A stretch of 64,000 bases of DNA from Bradyrhizobium diazoefficiens (GCF_018131015.1 NZ_JAFCJJ010000025.1:23551-87550), one strand, 5' to 3'. Counted from the stretch's first letter, positions 8,209 to 17,030 are shown. Translations and numbers: made by a program. The notes: generated by a model from the letters alone, not told the origin.

Positions 8209-9477
8209 CTATTTTCCCCGCAACTTCTCAATCAGGGGTGAAAGCAGGGACGACTTCTGCTTCTTCGTCTCGCTGCGGCCGGTCAGCCGCTGGGCGATCT
8301 GGAGAAACATCTCGATAGATTTATGGTTGGCCGAGATCTCGGCGATCATCTGGCCGTTGTTGGCCGCCGAGCCGAAGATCTGCGGCTCGAACGGGATCGA
8401 GACGACCGGTTGGCTCTCGATCGCCTTGGCGAACTCGGTGGCGGCGATCTCCGGACGCTTGGGGATGCCGACCTGGTTCAGGCAGTAGAGCGGCGGCCGG
8501 TCGTTCGGGCGCGCGGCCTTCAGCAGGTCGAACAGATTCTTGGTGTTGCGCAGATTGGCGAGGTCGGGCGCGGCCACGATCAGGATGTCGTCCGCCCCGA
8601 TCAGCGCCCGCTTGGTCCAGCCCGACCATTGGTGGGGAATGTCGAGCACGATGCAGGGCATGGTGGCCCGCAGCGTGTCGAACACGGCGTCGAAGGCGTC
8701 GGTGCCGAAATCGTAGACCCGGTCGAGCGTCGCAGGCGCCGCCAGCAGGCTGAGGTGGTCCGTGCATTTCGACAGCAGGCGGTCCATGAAGGCGGTGTCG
8801 ACGCGGTCGGGCGAGAACACCGCGTCGGCGATGCCCTGCGGCGGATCCTGGTTGTAGTCGAGCCCGGCGGTGCCGAAGGCGAGGTCGAGGTCGGCGACGA
8901 CCGCGTCCATCGCAAGGTCGCGTGCGATCGCCCAGGCGACATTGTGCGAGATGGTGGACGCCCCGACGCCGCCCTTGGCGCCGACCACGGCGATGATGCG
9001 TCCGACCGCCTTGGCTTCCGGCGCCGAGAACAGGTTGCAGATCGAGCGCACGACGTCGATCGCGCCGACCGGCGCGAGCACGTAGTCGCTGACGCCGCGG
9101 CGCACCAGCTCGCGGTAGAGCATGACGTCGTTGATGCGGCCGATCACGACCACGCGGGTGCCGGCGTCGCAGACGGTGGCGAGCTGGTCGAGCCCGGTCA
9201 GCAGGTCGTTGCGGCCGTCGCTCTCGAGCACGATCACGTTCGGCGTGGGCGCGGAGCGGTAGGCTTCGATGGCGGCCGCCATGCCGCCCATCTGGATCTT
9301 CAAATGGGCCTTGCCGAGGCGGCGATCCTCGCCGGCCGACTGCACGGCGGCGGCGGTCTCCACGGTCTCGCAGAAGGCCTGGACCGAGACGCGCGGCGCC
9401 GGAGCGATATGCTCCTCGACCGGCGGCAGAGACGCTTCCGGCTGCTCTTCTGGGGTCTGGCGAGCGTAGCTGATCAT
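8209..9477 (-). CDS. cpaE: CpaE/TadZ localisation ATPase (ParA/MinD family)
   Basis: A 422-aa protein. Residues about 50-165 look like the receiver-like domain of CpaE, with NVIVLESDGRNDLLTGLDQLA. The MinD/ParA ATPase follows, with the P-loop VVGAKGGVGAST near residue 170 and VVADLDLAFGTAGLDYNQD after it. CpaE/TadZ places the pilus machine at the cell pole. The start overlaps the cpaD stop by 4 bases (ATGA), a sign of coupled translation. Confidence 0.9.
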   Translation of the reverse strand: MISYARQTPEEQPEASLPPVEEHIAPAPRVSVQAFCETVETAAAVQSAGEDRRLGKAHLKIQMGGMAAAIEAYRSAPTPNVIVLESDGRNDLLTGLDQLATVCDAGTRVVVIGRINDVMLYRELVRRGVSDYVLAPVGAIDVVRSICNLFSAPEAKAVGRIIAVVGAKGGVGASTISHNVAWAIARDLAMDAVVADLDLAFGTAGLDYNQDPPQGIADAVFSPDRVDTAFMDRLLSKCTDHLSLLAAPATLDRVYDFGTDAFDAVFDTLRATMPCIVLDIPHQWSGWTKRALIGADDILIVAAPDLANLRNTKNLFDLLKAARPNDRPPLYCLNQVGIPKRPEIAATEFAKAIESQPVVSIPFEPQIFGSAANNGQMIAEISANHKSIEMFLQIAQRLTGRSETKKQKSSLLSPLIEKLRGK

Positions 9478-10205
9478 TTTCCGGTGTCGCTTATCTTGGC
9501 CTTGTCGGCGTCAGAGTAGGTGGCCGACGTCGACAGTCCCTTTTTGTACTTCTCGAGGGCGGTGGTGCGACGCGCCGTGTAGGCCGGCGTTTCAGGCCGC
9601 GGTTGCTCGAGATCCGACGGATTGTCGACCATGGCCGCGAGGTTGCGCTGATAGGCGCAGCCGTAATTGTAGTAGTCCTTGTTCTCGAACCAGCTCTTGT
9701 TCTTGCTCGAAGGGCCGATGTCCTCGGGCCACAGGCCGCAGGGACCCGCGACCGCCGCGATCCTGGAATAGGTGAGGCGGATCGGCGGCAGGAAGCGCTT
9801 GTCGTCCGGCTGGTAGGGGCGGACGCTGACGCCGCGTGGCGGAACACCCGCCGCAGCCAGCATGGACTGGATTTCCCGGATCGTTTCCGCGACCGGACGG
9901 GCGTTGGGCGTGCCGGACGGCGCGTCGATATGGATCGCCCCGGTGCCTTCGTGCAGCCAGGCCGATGCGAGGCCCATCACGTCGGCGCGCTGGGCGGCGG
10001 TCAATCCGCCGCGGGCATGACCGACGAAGACGACGATCGAGCGATTCTGCTCCTCGATCGCAATCGGGTGGCGCTGCTTGTAATCGTTGGGAATGGAGGC
10101 GGTGACCTCGTCGTGCTGGCAGCCGCCGAGCGCGAGCGCGATGCCGACGAGCGCGCCACCGAAGCCGGCGGCGCGTTTGCGAGTCTGGGGTGGTCTTGTG
10201 GTCAT
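9474..10205 (-). CDS. cpaD: CpaD pilus assembly lipoprotein
   Basis: A 243-aa protein with a lipoprotein signal (LALGGC, Cys near residue 29) and the CpaD pattern: a domain with IVVFVGHARGGLTAAQRADV, a GVSVRPYQP segment and a Cys pair (AGPCGLWP and YNYGCAYQRN). CpaD is a periplasmic/outer-membrane part of the tad machine, thought to act with the CpaC secretin. It lies between cpaC and cpaE with a 4-base overlap to the latter. Confidence 0.88.
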   Translation of the reverse strand: MTTRPPQTRKRAAGFGGALVGIALALGGCQHDEVTASIPNDYKQRHPIAIEEQNRSIVVFVGHARGGLTAAQRADVMGLASAWLHEGTGAIHIDAPSGTPNARPVAETIREIQSMLAAAGVPPRGVSVRPYQPDDKRFLPPIRLTYSRIAAVAGPCGLWPEDIGPSSKNKSWFENKDYYNYGCAYQRNLAAMVDNPSDLEQPRPETPAYTARRTTALEKYKKGLSTSATYSDADKAKISDTGK

Positions 10206-10225
10206 AACGAAGTCCCCGTTCCGCC

Positions 10226-11722
10226 TCAGTCGGTGATAAAGCCGTAGGTGCCGCGGTAATTCCGGGCCGGTTCGGTCCGGCCGGGTACGCCGTAAATGCG
10301 GTTGATGTTGCCGAGCAGCCCGGCTTGCGGATCCGCAGGCGCCGCGAAGCCGTCATCCGGGCGCGACAGGTCCTTCTGCGCAACCGCGCGAACGACATAG
10401 GGCGTCACGATCACGACCAGTTCGGTCGCGTTGTTGACGAAGTCGCGGCTGCGAAACAGCGTGCCGAGGATCGGAAGCTGCATCAGCCCGGGCAGGCCGC
10501 TGACCGCCTGCTTGGTCTGCTGCTGGATCAGGCCGGCCATCGCCATCGCGCCGCCGGAGGGAATTTCCAGCGAGGTCTCGGCGCGGCGGGTCTTGATCGA
10601 GGGCACCGTCAGCGAGTTCACCGAGGTCGAGGTCACCGCCTGCGACAGCGTGATCGCATTCTCGTTCGACAGTTCCGATACTTCGGTCATCACCCGCAGG
10701 CTGATCTTGCCTTCGGTCAGAACCACCGGGGTGAAGTTGAGCGAGATGCCGAATTTCTTGAAGCTGATCTGCGTGGTGCAGACATGGGTGGCGGGGTCGC
10801 ACGAATAGCCGGCCGGCACCGGGAATTCGCCGCCGGCGAGGAAGGTCGCCGATTCACCGGAGATCGCGGTCAGGTTCGGCTCGGCCAGCGTGCGGATCAC
10901 GCCTGCGGTTTCCATCGCGCGCAGGGTGGCCTGCACCGACGGCGTTGCGCCGAACTTGGTGGTCAAATTGTTTCCGTCGACGAGGTTCTTGCCGAGGGCC
11001 GTGAAGGGGTTGGCGTTGGTGAAGCTCACCACCGAGGTGCCGTAATTGAGGTTCGCGGTCAGGTCGATGCCGAGCTGCTTGACGATGCTGCGAGCGACCT
11101 CGGCCACCGTGACCTTCAGCATGACCTGGTCGCGGCCGCGGACCACGATCGAGTTCACGACCTTGTCGGAGCCGTTGCCGTTCGCGCTGGTGAGGCGCAC
11201 GGCGAGATCGAAGGCCTGCTGCGCTTCCATCGGGTTCGCTGCCGTGCCGGACAGGACGACGCCGTCGCCGAGGCCGTCGACCTGGATGTCGGAATTGGGC
11301 AGGACCTGCTTCAGCGCGGCGCGGAGGCCGTTGAGGTCGCGCTTGACGGCGATGTCATAGGCCGCGATCTGCTGGCCGGCGGAGTCGAAGAACACGATGT
11401 TGGTCTGGCCGACCGCGGCGCCGATGATGTAGGCGCGCTGCGCCGAGCGCACCACCGCATTGGCGATCTTGGGATCGGCGACCAGCACGTCCTTGATGTC
11501 GCGCGGCAGGTCGATCACGATCGACTTGCCGACGCCGAGCGACAGGAAGCGTGCGTTCATCTGGCCGTCGGCCGCCAGGGGGGCTGCCTGCGCTGCGGGG
11601 CGATAGTCGGCGGCGAGCACCGGAGTGAGTGCCGGATTGAGCGTCAGCGCGGCCACCGCGGCAAACGACAGGGCGCGGACCGCCGAGGTCCGCAGCTTCG
11701 CCGTGTTGACCCTGCATGTCAT
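10226..11722 (-). CDS. cpaC: CpaC outer-membrane secretin of the Flp pilus
   Basis: About 498 aa. It starts MTCRVNTAKLRT and has a Sec signal peptide ending near PVLAAD. The pilus-formation N-terminal domain is next (GKSIVIDLPRDIKDVLVADP), then a BON-like segment and the secretin core (ISFKKFGISLNFTPVVL; GGAMAMAGLIQQQ; GLPGLMQLPILGTLFRS). It forms the pore for the pilus. Three starts are possible: GTG at 11743 would overlap the cpaB stop by 4 bases, ATG at 11737, and ATG at 11722. The last has GAGGA upstream at good spacing and gives a normal signal peptide. Confidence 0.92.
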   Translation of the reverse strand: MTCRVNTAKLRTSAVRALSFAAVAALTLNPALTPVLAADYRPAAQAAPLAADGQMNARFLSLGVGKSIVIDLPRDIKDVLVADPKIANAVVRSAQRAYIIGAAVGQTNIVFFDSAGQQIAAYDIAVKRDLNGLRAALKQVLPNSDIQVDGLGDGVVLSGTAANPMEAQQAFDLAVRLTSANGNGSDKVVNSIVVRGRDQVMLKVTVAEVARSIVKQLGIDLTANLNYGTSVVSFTNANPFTALGKNLVDGNNLTTKFGATPSVQATLRAMETAGVIRTLAEPNLTAISGESATFLAGGEFPVPAGYSCDPATHVCTTQISFKKFGISLNFTPVVLTEGKISLRVMTEVSELSNENAITLSQAVTSTSVNSLTVPSIKTRRAETSLEIPSGGAMAMAGLIQQQTKQAVSGLPGLMQLPILGTLFRSRDFVNNATELVVIVTPYVVRAVAQKDLSRPDDGFAAPADPQAGLLGNINRIYGVPGRTEPARNYRGTYGFITD

Positions 11723-11739
11723 TTCGCAAGTCCTCATCG

Positions 11740-12543
11740 TCACTTCTGTGCCGTCATCTGGCTCGGGATGCCGTAGCGAACGATCGAAATGCTCTCGCCG
11801 CGCTTGCGCGAGAACTCATCCGGTGTGGGGTCCTTGGCGTTGACGTCGACAATGCTGCGCAGCGCCAGCGACAGCGTACCGCTCTGGCGCGCGCGGGTGA
11901 GCGTCTCGGTCTGCTCGGGCTTCAGTTCCAGCGTCACCGTCTTGCCGACGAGCGCGTTCTGGCCGTCCTTCTCCTTCGGGGCCTGGTCGATCGCCAGAAC
12001 GCGGATGTTGGAGAGGATGATTTCGACGTGGACGAGGTCGGTGGCCGAGCCGCCCCGGTCCGGATTCTTGTCGCGCCGGGTCAGCAGCACGTCGACGCGG
12101 TCGTTGGGCAGGATGAAGCCGCCGGCGCCGGTCTCCGGCGAAATCTCGGTGGAGACGGCGCGCATGCCGCTCGGCAGGATCGCGGCCATGAAGCCGGAAC
12201 CCTCGGACCTGACCAGTTTCTGGTCGCGGATCGGCTCACCCTGGATGAAGGGGGCGCGCGCGATCGAGCCGGTGACCTGGGTCTGGCCTTCCGGGCGCTC
12301 GGTGCGGCGGATGAAGGTGGTGCTGGCGGTGGCGGCCGGCCAGGTCTGCCATTGCACGTCTTCGGGCTTTACGGTCTGACCGAGGCCGATGTCGTTCTTG
12401 GCCACCAGCACGTCGATGGTCGGAAGCTGCGCGACCGGAGCCGCCGGAGGCGGCGCAGAATTGTCCGAGCCGCTCGCCAGATACGCGGCGAGGCCGCCGG
12501 CGCAGATGGCGACCGTCAGGACGACAATGCGTGCCCTATTCAT
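11740..12543 (-). CDS. cpaB: CpaB (RcpC) pilus assembly protein
   Basis: A 267-aa protein with one N-terminal membrane anchor (ARIVVLTVAICAGGLAAYLA), a SAF-like domain (PTIDVLVAKNDIGLGQTVKP, about residues 40-60) and the RcpC/CpaB domain (NDRVDVLLTRRD). CpaB family proteins sit in the periplasm and are thought to modulate or stabilise the secretin. The start MNRARIVVL is preferred over an upstream TTG. It is the first gene of the minus-strand operon after cpaA and has a CtrA-like site about 70 bases upstream. Confidence 0.9.
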   Translation of the reverse strand: MNRARIVVLTVAICAGGLAAYLASGSDNSAPPPAAPVAQLPTIDVLVAKNDIGLGQTVKPEDVQWQTWPAATASTTFIRRTERPEGQTQVTGSIARAPFIQGEPIRDQKLVRSEGSGFMAAILPSGMRAVSTEISPETGAGGFILPNDRVDVLLTRRDKNPDRGGSATDLVHVEIILSNIRVLAIDQAPKEKDGQNALVGKTVTLELKPEQTETLTRARQSGTLSLALRSIVDVNAKDPTPDEFSRKRGESISIVRYGIPSQMTAQK

Positions 12544-12609
12544 ACGCTTCACTTTCCACAAAACGCCGCGACGCAGCCGCCGCCGTCATCGGCAGTTGAC
12601 CAGCTATTC

Positions 12610-12625
12610 GTCAAAGCATGGTTAA
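12610..12625 (-). promoter_or_regulatory. CtrA-like site before cpaB
   Basis: Read on the minus strand this is TTAA, 7 bases, TTGAC: one mismatch from TTAA-N7-TTAAC. It lies 67 bases upstream of the cpaB start in a 127-base gap, so cpaB may begin its own transcript. Confidence 0.35.
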
Positions 12626-12670
12626 TGAGGCGTATCTAAATCGCCTTAACGCCGGGTTTACCCGGGGTTT

Positions 12671-13195
12671 TCAGCGCAGTGCGAGGTGGGCGAGATCGAT
12701 CGCCTTCGCCCATTCGGTGTCCGGGTAGACCACCAGCGCGCCGAGCGTGAGCGCGATGCCGTAAGGGATGCCGCTCTCCTTGTCGTGCAGCCGCGCCAGC
12801 CAGGCCTGGCCGGCGAGTCCGAACGGCAGTGGCCATTGCCGGAACTGGAGCAGGAGCAGCGTCAGCGCCCCGCCGAACAGCGAGGCGTAGAGCAGGAAGT
12901 TCGTCAACTCGGCGAAACCGAACCAGAGCGCCACGGAGGCCGCAACCTTGGCGTCGCCGCCGCCGATCCAGCCCATCGCAAAGCAGGTGAAGGCCACCAC
13001 CAGGACAAGCGCGCCGGCCCCGACATGGCTCAGCACGTCGTAAGGCGCCATGCCGCCGGCGAGAGCGAGTATGAAGAAGCCCGCGACCAGCGCCAGCGAC
13101 ACGCGGTTCGAGATCGTCATCGTGAAGAGGTCGCTTGCGGCGGCAAACGCCACCAGGGCCGGGAAGAACAACAGGCGGGCAAGGTCGAGGATCAT
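12671..13195 (-). CDS. cpaA: CpaA/TadV prepilin peptidase (A24)
   Basis: A 174-aa inner-membrane aspartic peptidase that cleaves the leader of Flp prepilin. Two catalytic aspartates are visible in the right context: D22 in AASDLFT and D81 in GGGDAKVA. About six hydrophobic segments cover the protein. It lacks the N-methyltransferase domain of PilD, as usual for the Flp system. The pilin gene lies upstream on the same strand. Confidence 0.92.
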   Translation of the reverse strand: MILDLARLLFFPALVAFAAASDLFTMTISNRVSLALVAGFFILALAGGMAPYDVLSHVGAGALVLVVAFTCFAMGWIGGGDAKVAASVALWFGFAELTNFLLYASLFGGALTLLLLQFRQWPLPFGLAGQAWLARLHDKESGIPYGIALTLGALVVYPDTEWAKAIDLAHLALR

Positions 13196-13342
13196 GGGCT
13201 AGCGTTTCGGTCTGCGTCCTGATCGGCTTGCCGGAGCCGTGGTCCATTGCGGCATGGGCGTCGCGGCATGCTAGCCGGCAGTGCTAAACAAACCGAAAAC
13301 GACCGCCGGTGTGATGCCGGCTGAAAGCCATGCGTGCCTCTT

Positions 13343-13489
13343 TCACCAGGTGACGGCAATGCGGGCGGCGAGCGCGACCATCGCGAGCAGCAGCGCAAGG
13401 CAGACCCAGTATGCCGGCGTGTCGGCCCGCGCGGCAGCCGCCTGGCTCGCCGCAGTCGCGGCAGGGTTCTTGTGCCTGTCCAGAGCCAC
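13343..13489 (-). CDS. possible 48-aa membrane peptide between pilin and cpaA
   Basis: From a GTG this frame reads MALDRHKNPAATAAS, an Ala-rich stretch, then one clear membrane segment (YWVCLALLLAMVALAAR) and stops. Composition and third-position G/C look coding. No ribosome site is visible and it starts just after the pilin terminator, so it may be spurious or part of a read-through transcript. I do not recognise it. Confidence 0.3.
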   Translation of the reverse strand: MALDRHKNPAATAASQAAAARADTPAYWVCLALLLAMVALAARIAVTW

Positions 13490-13512
13490 TGGTTCTGTGT
13501 CCGAAAGAAAAG

Positions 13513-13533
13513 GCCCCGGAGAACCTCCGGGGC
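13513..13533. terminator. intrinsic terminator after the Flp pilin gene
   Basis: A 9-bp perfect stem (GCCCCGGAG / CTCCGGGGC) with a 3-base loop. On the minus strand it is followed by CTTTTCTTT. It starts 24 bases after the pilin stop, so it could let pilin mRNA build up over the cpaA and cpaB messages. Confidence 0.8.
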
Positions 13534-13556
13534 TTTTGCTGCGATCCGTCGGTGGC

Positions 13557-13721
13557 TTACTTCAGCGAGGAGCTGATCGAGCCGAACTTGGTATTCAGCG
13601 TGGAGCCGAGATTGTTGACGACGGTGATGATGGCCAGTGCGATGCCGGCGGCGATCAGACCGTATTCGATGGCGGTGGCGCCGGACTCATCCTTCACGAA
13701 ACGCGAGATCAAGTTCTTCAT
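13557..13721 (-). CDS. pilA: Flp/Fap-type major pilin
   Basis: A 54-aa prepilin: MKNLISRFVKDESG then ATAIEYGLIAAG, which is the Flp signature with cleavage expected after the Gly and the conserved Glu at +5. The hydrophobic helix IALAIITVVNNLG and a Ser-rich C-terminus follow. CpaA would process it and the Cpa/Tad machine would assemble it into a thin adhesive pilus. It is followed by a strong terminator. Confidence 0.93.
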   Translation of the reverse strand: MKNLISRFVKDESGATAIEYGLIAAGIALAIITVVNNLGSTLNTKFGSISSSLK

Positions 13722-13978
13722 GAACTAAACTCCATCTGGGTTGGGTCGCCTCGCTGGCGTGTCCTTGACGCCACGACCATGAGAGTTCAGCTCTTTCAAC
13801 AGGGTTAATCCGATCGCGCAAAGCCGCGTCCTGCGGAATGCTTTTGGTCAGAGTGAATTTCGTCTTAAGGCGGCTCTCGCAATTCGCGCGAGTTCCGAAC
13901 CGCCCGTCAACTTCACCCTCCCTTAAATTTCGCGGAGTAGGCGTAGGCAAGAGACGCAATCCGAAAAGAGAGGCGACG

Positions 13979-14806
13979 ATGTCGAGCCTGCCCATGCAAG
14001 TCGCCCTGATGCTCGGGGAGACCATCGCGAAGGTCATCCCCATCACCTTCGCGCTCGCGGTGGTCTTCACGGTGCTCGAGCATTTCTGGGCCTGCAATCC
14101 CGGCGCGCCGTGGTGGCGCAAGCGGGAAATCATCACCGACATCTGCTACTGGTTCTTCGTTCCGGTGTTTGCGCGCACCATGCGGATCGGCCTTCTGATC
14201 GTCGGCGCCGGCGTCGTCTTCAACATCCACGAGGCGGACGATCTCATCGCCTTCTACGACAATGGCCATGGTCCGCTGGCGCAACTGCCGCTGTGGGTGC
14301 AGGGCGTGCTGTTCCTGGTGCTGTCGGATTTCATGCTGTACTGGGTGCACCGGCTGTTCCATGGCGGCGGGTTCTGGAAGTATCACGCGATTCACCACTC
14401 CTCGGAGGAACTGGGCTGGATCTCCGCGGCCCGCTTTCATCCGGTCAATCTCGTGCTCGGCACCATCAGTGTCGACGTTATCCTGCTGATGGCCGGCATC
14501 TCGCCGAACGTGATGATCTGGGTCGGCCCGTTCACGACCTTCCACTCGGCCTTCGTGCACGCCAATTTGAACTGGACCTTCGGGCCGTTCAGATACGTGC
14601 TGGCGACGCCAGTGTTCCACCGCTGGCACCACACCTCGCTCGAAGAGGGCGGCGACACCAATTTTGCCGGCACGTTCCCGGTCTGGGACGTGCTGTTCGG
14701 CACCTTCCGCATGCCGGAGGGGGAGCTGCCGCAAGACTACGGCAAGGACGAAGCGACCATGCCGAAGGAGATCGCGGGCCAGCTCGCCTATCCGTTCCGG
14801 CAGTAA
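13979..14806 (+). CDS. membrane fatty-acid hydroxylase / sterol desaturase family protein
   Basis: A 275-aa integral membrane di-iron oxygenase. The His boxes are HRLFH, HAIHH and HRWHH, spread among about four to five membrane segments (for example WVQGVLFLVLSDFMLYWV). The start MSSLPMQVA has AGAGAGG 6-8 bases before it. The substrate (fatty acyl chain, hopanoid or carotenoid) cannot be told from sequence. It interrupts the pilus locus and is divergent from the pilin gene, across 257 bases of non-coding DNA. Confidence 0.85.
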   Translation: MSSLPMQVALMLGETIAKVIPITFALAVVFTVLEHFWACNPGAPWWRKREIITDICYWFFVPVFARTMRIGLLIVGAGVVFNIHEADDLIAFYDNGHGPLAQLPLWVQGVLFLVLSDFMLYWVHRLFHGGGFWKYHAIHHSSEELGWISAARFHPVNLVLGTISVDVILLMAGISPNVMIWVGPFTTFHSAFVHANLNWTFGPFRYVLATPVFHRWHHTSLEEGGDTNFAGTFPVWDVLFGTFRMPEGELPQDYGKDEATMPKEIAGQLAYPFRQ

Positions 14807-14958
14807 TGGCCTCCGGCCCGCCGCAAAACGCCAATCCGTTCAAACAATACCTGGCGAATTTGCCGAACGTTCATGTTTTACGGGCAAGTTAGCGGTGTCG
14901 GGCGCCGGCTCCGCTTGTCCAATCGCTTCTCCGGCATGTACGTCCCGGGAGTAAGAGT

Positions 14959-15456
14959 ATGCGTAACGAATTCCTGCGCCGTCATGCGCGCATCTGTGTT
15001 CTGGTTGCGGCGGCCGTGCTGGCTTCGCCGGCCGCAGGCCTTGCCGAATCCACCGCCGATGCCATCGCCGTCAATGTCGACCAGGCCAAGCTCGTGCGGC
15101 TGCCCGGCAAGGTGGCGACGATCGTGGTCGGCAACCCCTTGATCGCCGACGTCACGCTTCAGCCCGGCGGCATGATCGTGGTGACGGGGAAGGGCTACGG
15201 CGCCACCAACTTCATCGCGCTCGACCGTGGCGGCGAGATCCTGATCGATCGCCAGATCCAGGTCGAAGGCCCGAGCGACCGTCTCGTCACCGTCTATCGC
15301 GGGATCGAGCGCGAGTCCTATAGCTGCATGCCGCTCTGCCAGCGCCGCGTGACGCTCGGCGACAGCGAAAACTACTTCAACGCCACGATGAGCCAGGCCG
15401 GTTCGCTGAGCAACAATGCCAGCGGCAACGCCGGCGCGGCCGCCAAGACCAACTAG
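14959..15456 (+). CDS. secreted protein with secretin N-terminal (pilus-formation) domain
   Basis: A 165-aa protein with a Sec signal (cleavage near GLAEST) and one domain like the N-terminus of CpaC: AIAVNVDQAKLVRLPGKVAT and TVVGNPLIADVTL-type text followed by KGYGATNFIALDRGGEIL. There is no secretin pore domain. Two Cys (SCMPLCQRR) could form a disulfide. The C-terminus is Asn/Ala-rich. Its place before the tadE genes suggests a periplasmic helper of the Tad machine (inference). Confidence 0.75.
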   Translation: MRNEFLRRHARICVLVAAAVLASPAAGLAESTADAIAVNVDQAKLVRLPGKVATIVVGNPLIADVTLQPGGMIVVTGKGYGATNFIALDRGGEILIDRQIQVEGPSDRLVTVYRGIERESYSCMPLCQRRVTLGDSENYFNATMSQAGSLSNNASGNAGAAAKTN

Positions 15457-15570
15457 CACCAGCCAGCAGGGCTGCATTCTGCAAGGCCGGGCGGGACATC
15501 CGATCCCGCGCGGCCGCTGCCGTTGCGCGGAGCGAATTGTGTTGGCGGCGCCGCCCCGCGTTCCGCTTGG

Positions 15571-15586
15571 TTAACCCGCCTTTAAC
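15571..15586 (+). promoter_or_regulatory. CtrA consensus site before tadE
   Basis: TTAA, 7 bases, TTAAC is an exact match to the CtrA full-site pattern, 97 bases before the first TadE-like gene, in a 226-base gap. Binding is inferred from the Caulobacter motif. Confidence 0.5.
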
Positions 15587-15682
15587 GACTTGGCCCGGCG
15601 GGTGCGGATTGCCTGAAACACTTAAACAATCAGTTTCCGCTATTGAACGGGCAGGAAGATCGCCGCCAGGGAAATTGACGCG

Positions 15683-16273
15683 ATGCCATCGCCCGCTCCT
15701 ATGAGGTTCACGCTCCGCAACGCGCTGCGCCGCTTTCGCGGCAACAGGCGCGGTTCTGCGGTCGTCGAGTTTGCGCTCGTCGCGCCGATGTTCTTCGCAT
15801 TGCTGTTCGCCATCATCGAGACGGCGATCATGTTCTTCGCGAGCCAGGTGCTTGAGACCGTGACGCAAAATTCCGCGCGCGTGATCCTGACCGGCCAGGC
15901 CCAGGGGCAGAACGGATCGGTGGCGTCCTGCCAGGTCACGGCCGGGGTGGTCTCTCCTTGCGATCAGGCGACGTTCAAGACCTATGTCTGCAGCCAGATC
16001 CCGGCGATGTTCGACTGCGCAAAGTTGTATGTGGACGTTCAGAGCTACTCCAACTCCTTCGCGTCGGTGACCCTCAACGACCACGTCACGAACGGCGCCT
16101 TCGACGGCTCCGGCCTGGGGTACAATGCGGGCAGCGCCGGCCAGGTGGTCGTGGTGCGGCTGTTCTACGAGTGGCCCATCTTCGTCACCGGGCTCGGCTA
16201 CAGGCTGTTCAATCTCAATAGCAACAAGCGGCTCCTCGTTGCGACAGTCGCATTCCAGAACGAGCCCTTTTAA
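15683..16273 (+). CDS. tadE: TadE/TadG-like minor pilin
   Basis: A 196-aa protein with a basic N-terminus (RRFRGNRRGSAVVEFALVAP) and then a hydrophobic helix (FFALLFAIIETAIMFFA). The Gly-Ser before VVEF resembles the pseudopilin processing site. The rest is an extracytoplasmic domain with four Cys (SCQ, SPCD, VCSQ, FDCAK). TadE/TadG proteins are minor pilins needed for Flp pilus assembly. The next gene, 25 bases downstream, is a second member. Confidence 0.85.
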   Translation: MPSPAPMRFTLRNALRRFRGNRRGSAVVEFALVAPMFFALLFAIIETAIMFFASQVLETVTQNSARVILTGQAQGQNGSVASCQVTAGVVSPCDQATFKTYVCSQIPAMFDCAKLYVDVQSYSNSFASVTLNDHVTNGAFDGSGLGYNAGSAGQVVVVRLFYEWPIFVTGLGYRLFNLNSNKRLLVATVAFQNEPF

Positions 16274-16298
16274 CTGGTACCAACGGATCGGGTCGAAG

Positions 16299-16913
16299 AT
16301 GCAGGCATTTGCGAGAATTCTGCGGAGCCGTATGTCTCTAGGCGCGTTTCTGGCCGACACCAGAGCGCTTGCCGCAACGGAATTCGCGGTGATCGTACCG
16401 CTGATGCTCGTGATGTTCTTCGGCACCGTCGAGTTTTCGTCCGCGGTGGCGATCGACCGCAAGGTTACGCTGATCGCGCGAACCCTGTCGGACTTGACGT
16501 CGCAATCCGCGGGAACGCTGACCGACGCCAATCTGCAGAATACGTTCACCGCGAGCATTTCGATCATGACGCCCTATGACGCCACGCTCGTGAAGGGCAC
16601 GATCTCCCAGATCTACATCGACGCCAACAAGATCGCGACGGTTCAGTGGAGCAAGGCGGCCACGATCTCGAGCGGGGCCACGCAGGCGACGCTGGCGACT
16701 TCGACGCGAAGTGCCGGCGACAGGGTCACCAGCATCATTCCCGCGGGTCTGCTGAATGCCTCCAGCTATCTCATCTTCAGCGAGGTCGACTACAGGTACA
16801 CGCCGACGGTCGGCTACGTGCTGAAGTCCAGTCTGCCGCTGCACGACATCTCCTACACCCGGCCGCGCCAGGTCTCGTGCATCATCTACGGCGGTGCGCC
16901 GACCTCGTGCTGA
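16299..16913 (+). CDS. TadE/TadG-like protein, second copy
   Basis: A 204-aa protein: a basic leader, then ALAATEFAVIVPLMLVMFFG, the TadE-type membrane segment with a Glu at the expected place, then an extracytoplasmic domain ending VSCIIYGGAPTSC. The start MQAFARIL is chosen over the later MSLG and over a long upstream read-through of the previous gene. It pairs with the TadE-like gene before it. There is no von Willebrand domain, so it is not a full-length TadG. Confidence 0.8.
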   Translation: MQAFARILRSRMSLGAFLADTRALAATEFAVIVPLMLVMFFGTVEFSSAVAIDRKVTLIARTLSDLTSQSAGTLTDANLQNTFTASISIMTPYDATLVKGTISQIYIDANKIATVQWSKAATISSGATQATLATSTRSAGDRVTSIIPAGLLNASSYLIFSEVDYRYTPTVGYVLKSSLPLHDISYTRPRQVSCIIYGGAPTSC

Positions 16914-17030
16914 ACTCTGCCGTGCGAAGCGTGAAGTCGCGCTCTGTCGCGCCCCGCTCCGCATGATCCTTAGCGCTGTTGCGGCGACGAAACGTCCGGC
17001 TCCTACGGAATGGTCGCCCACATGAAAAAA

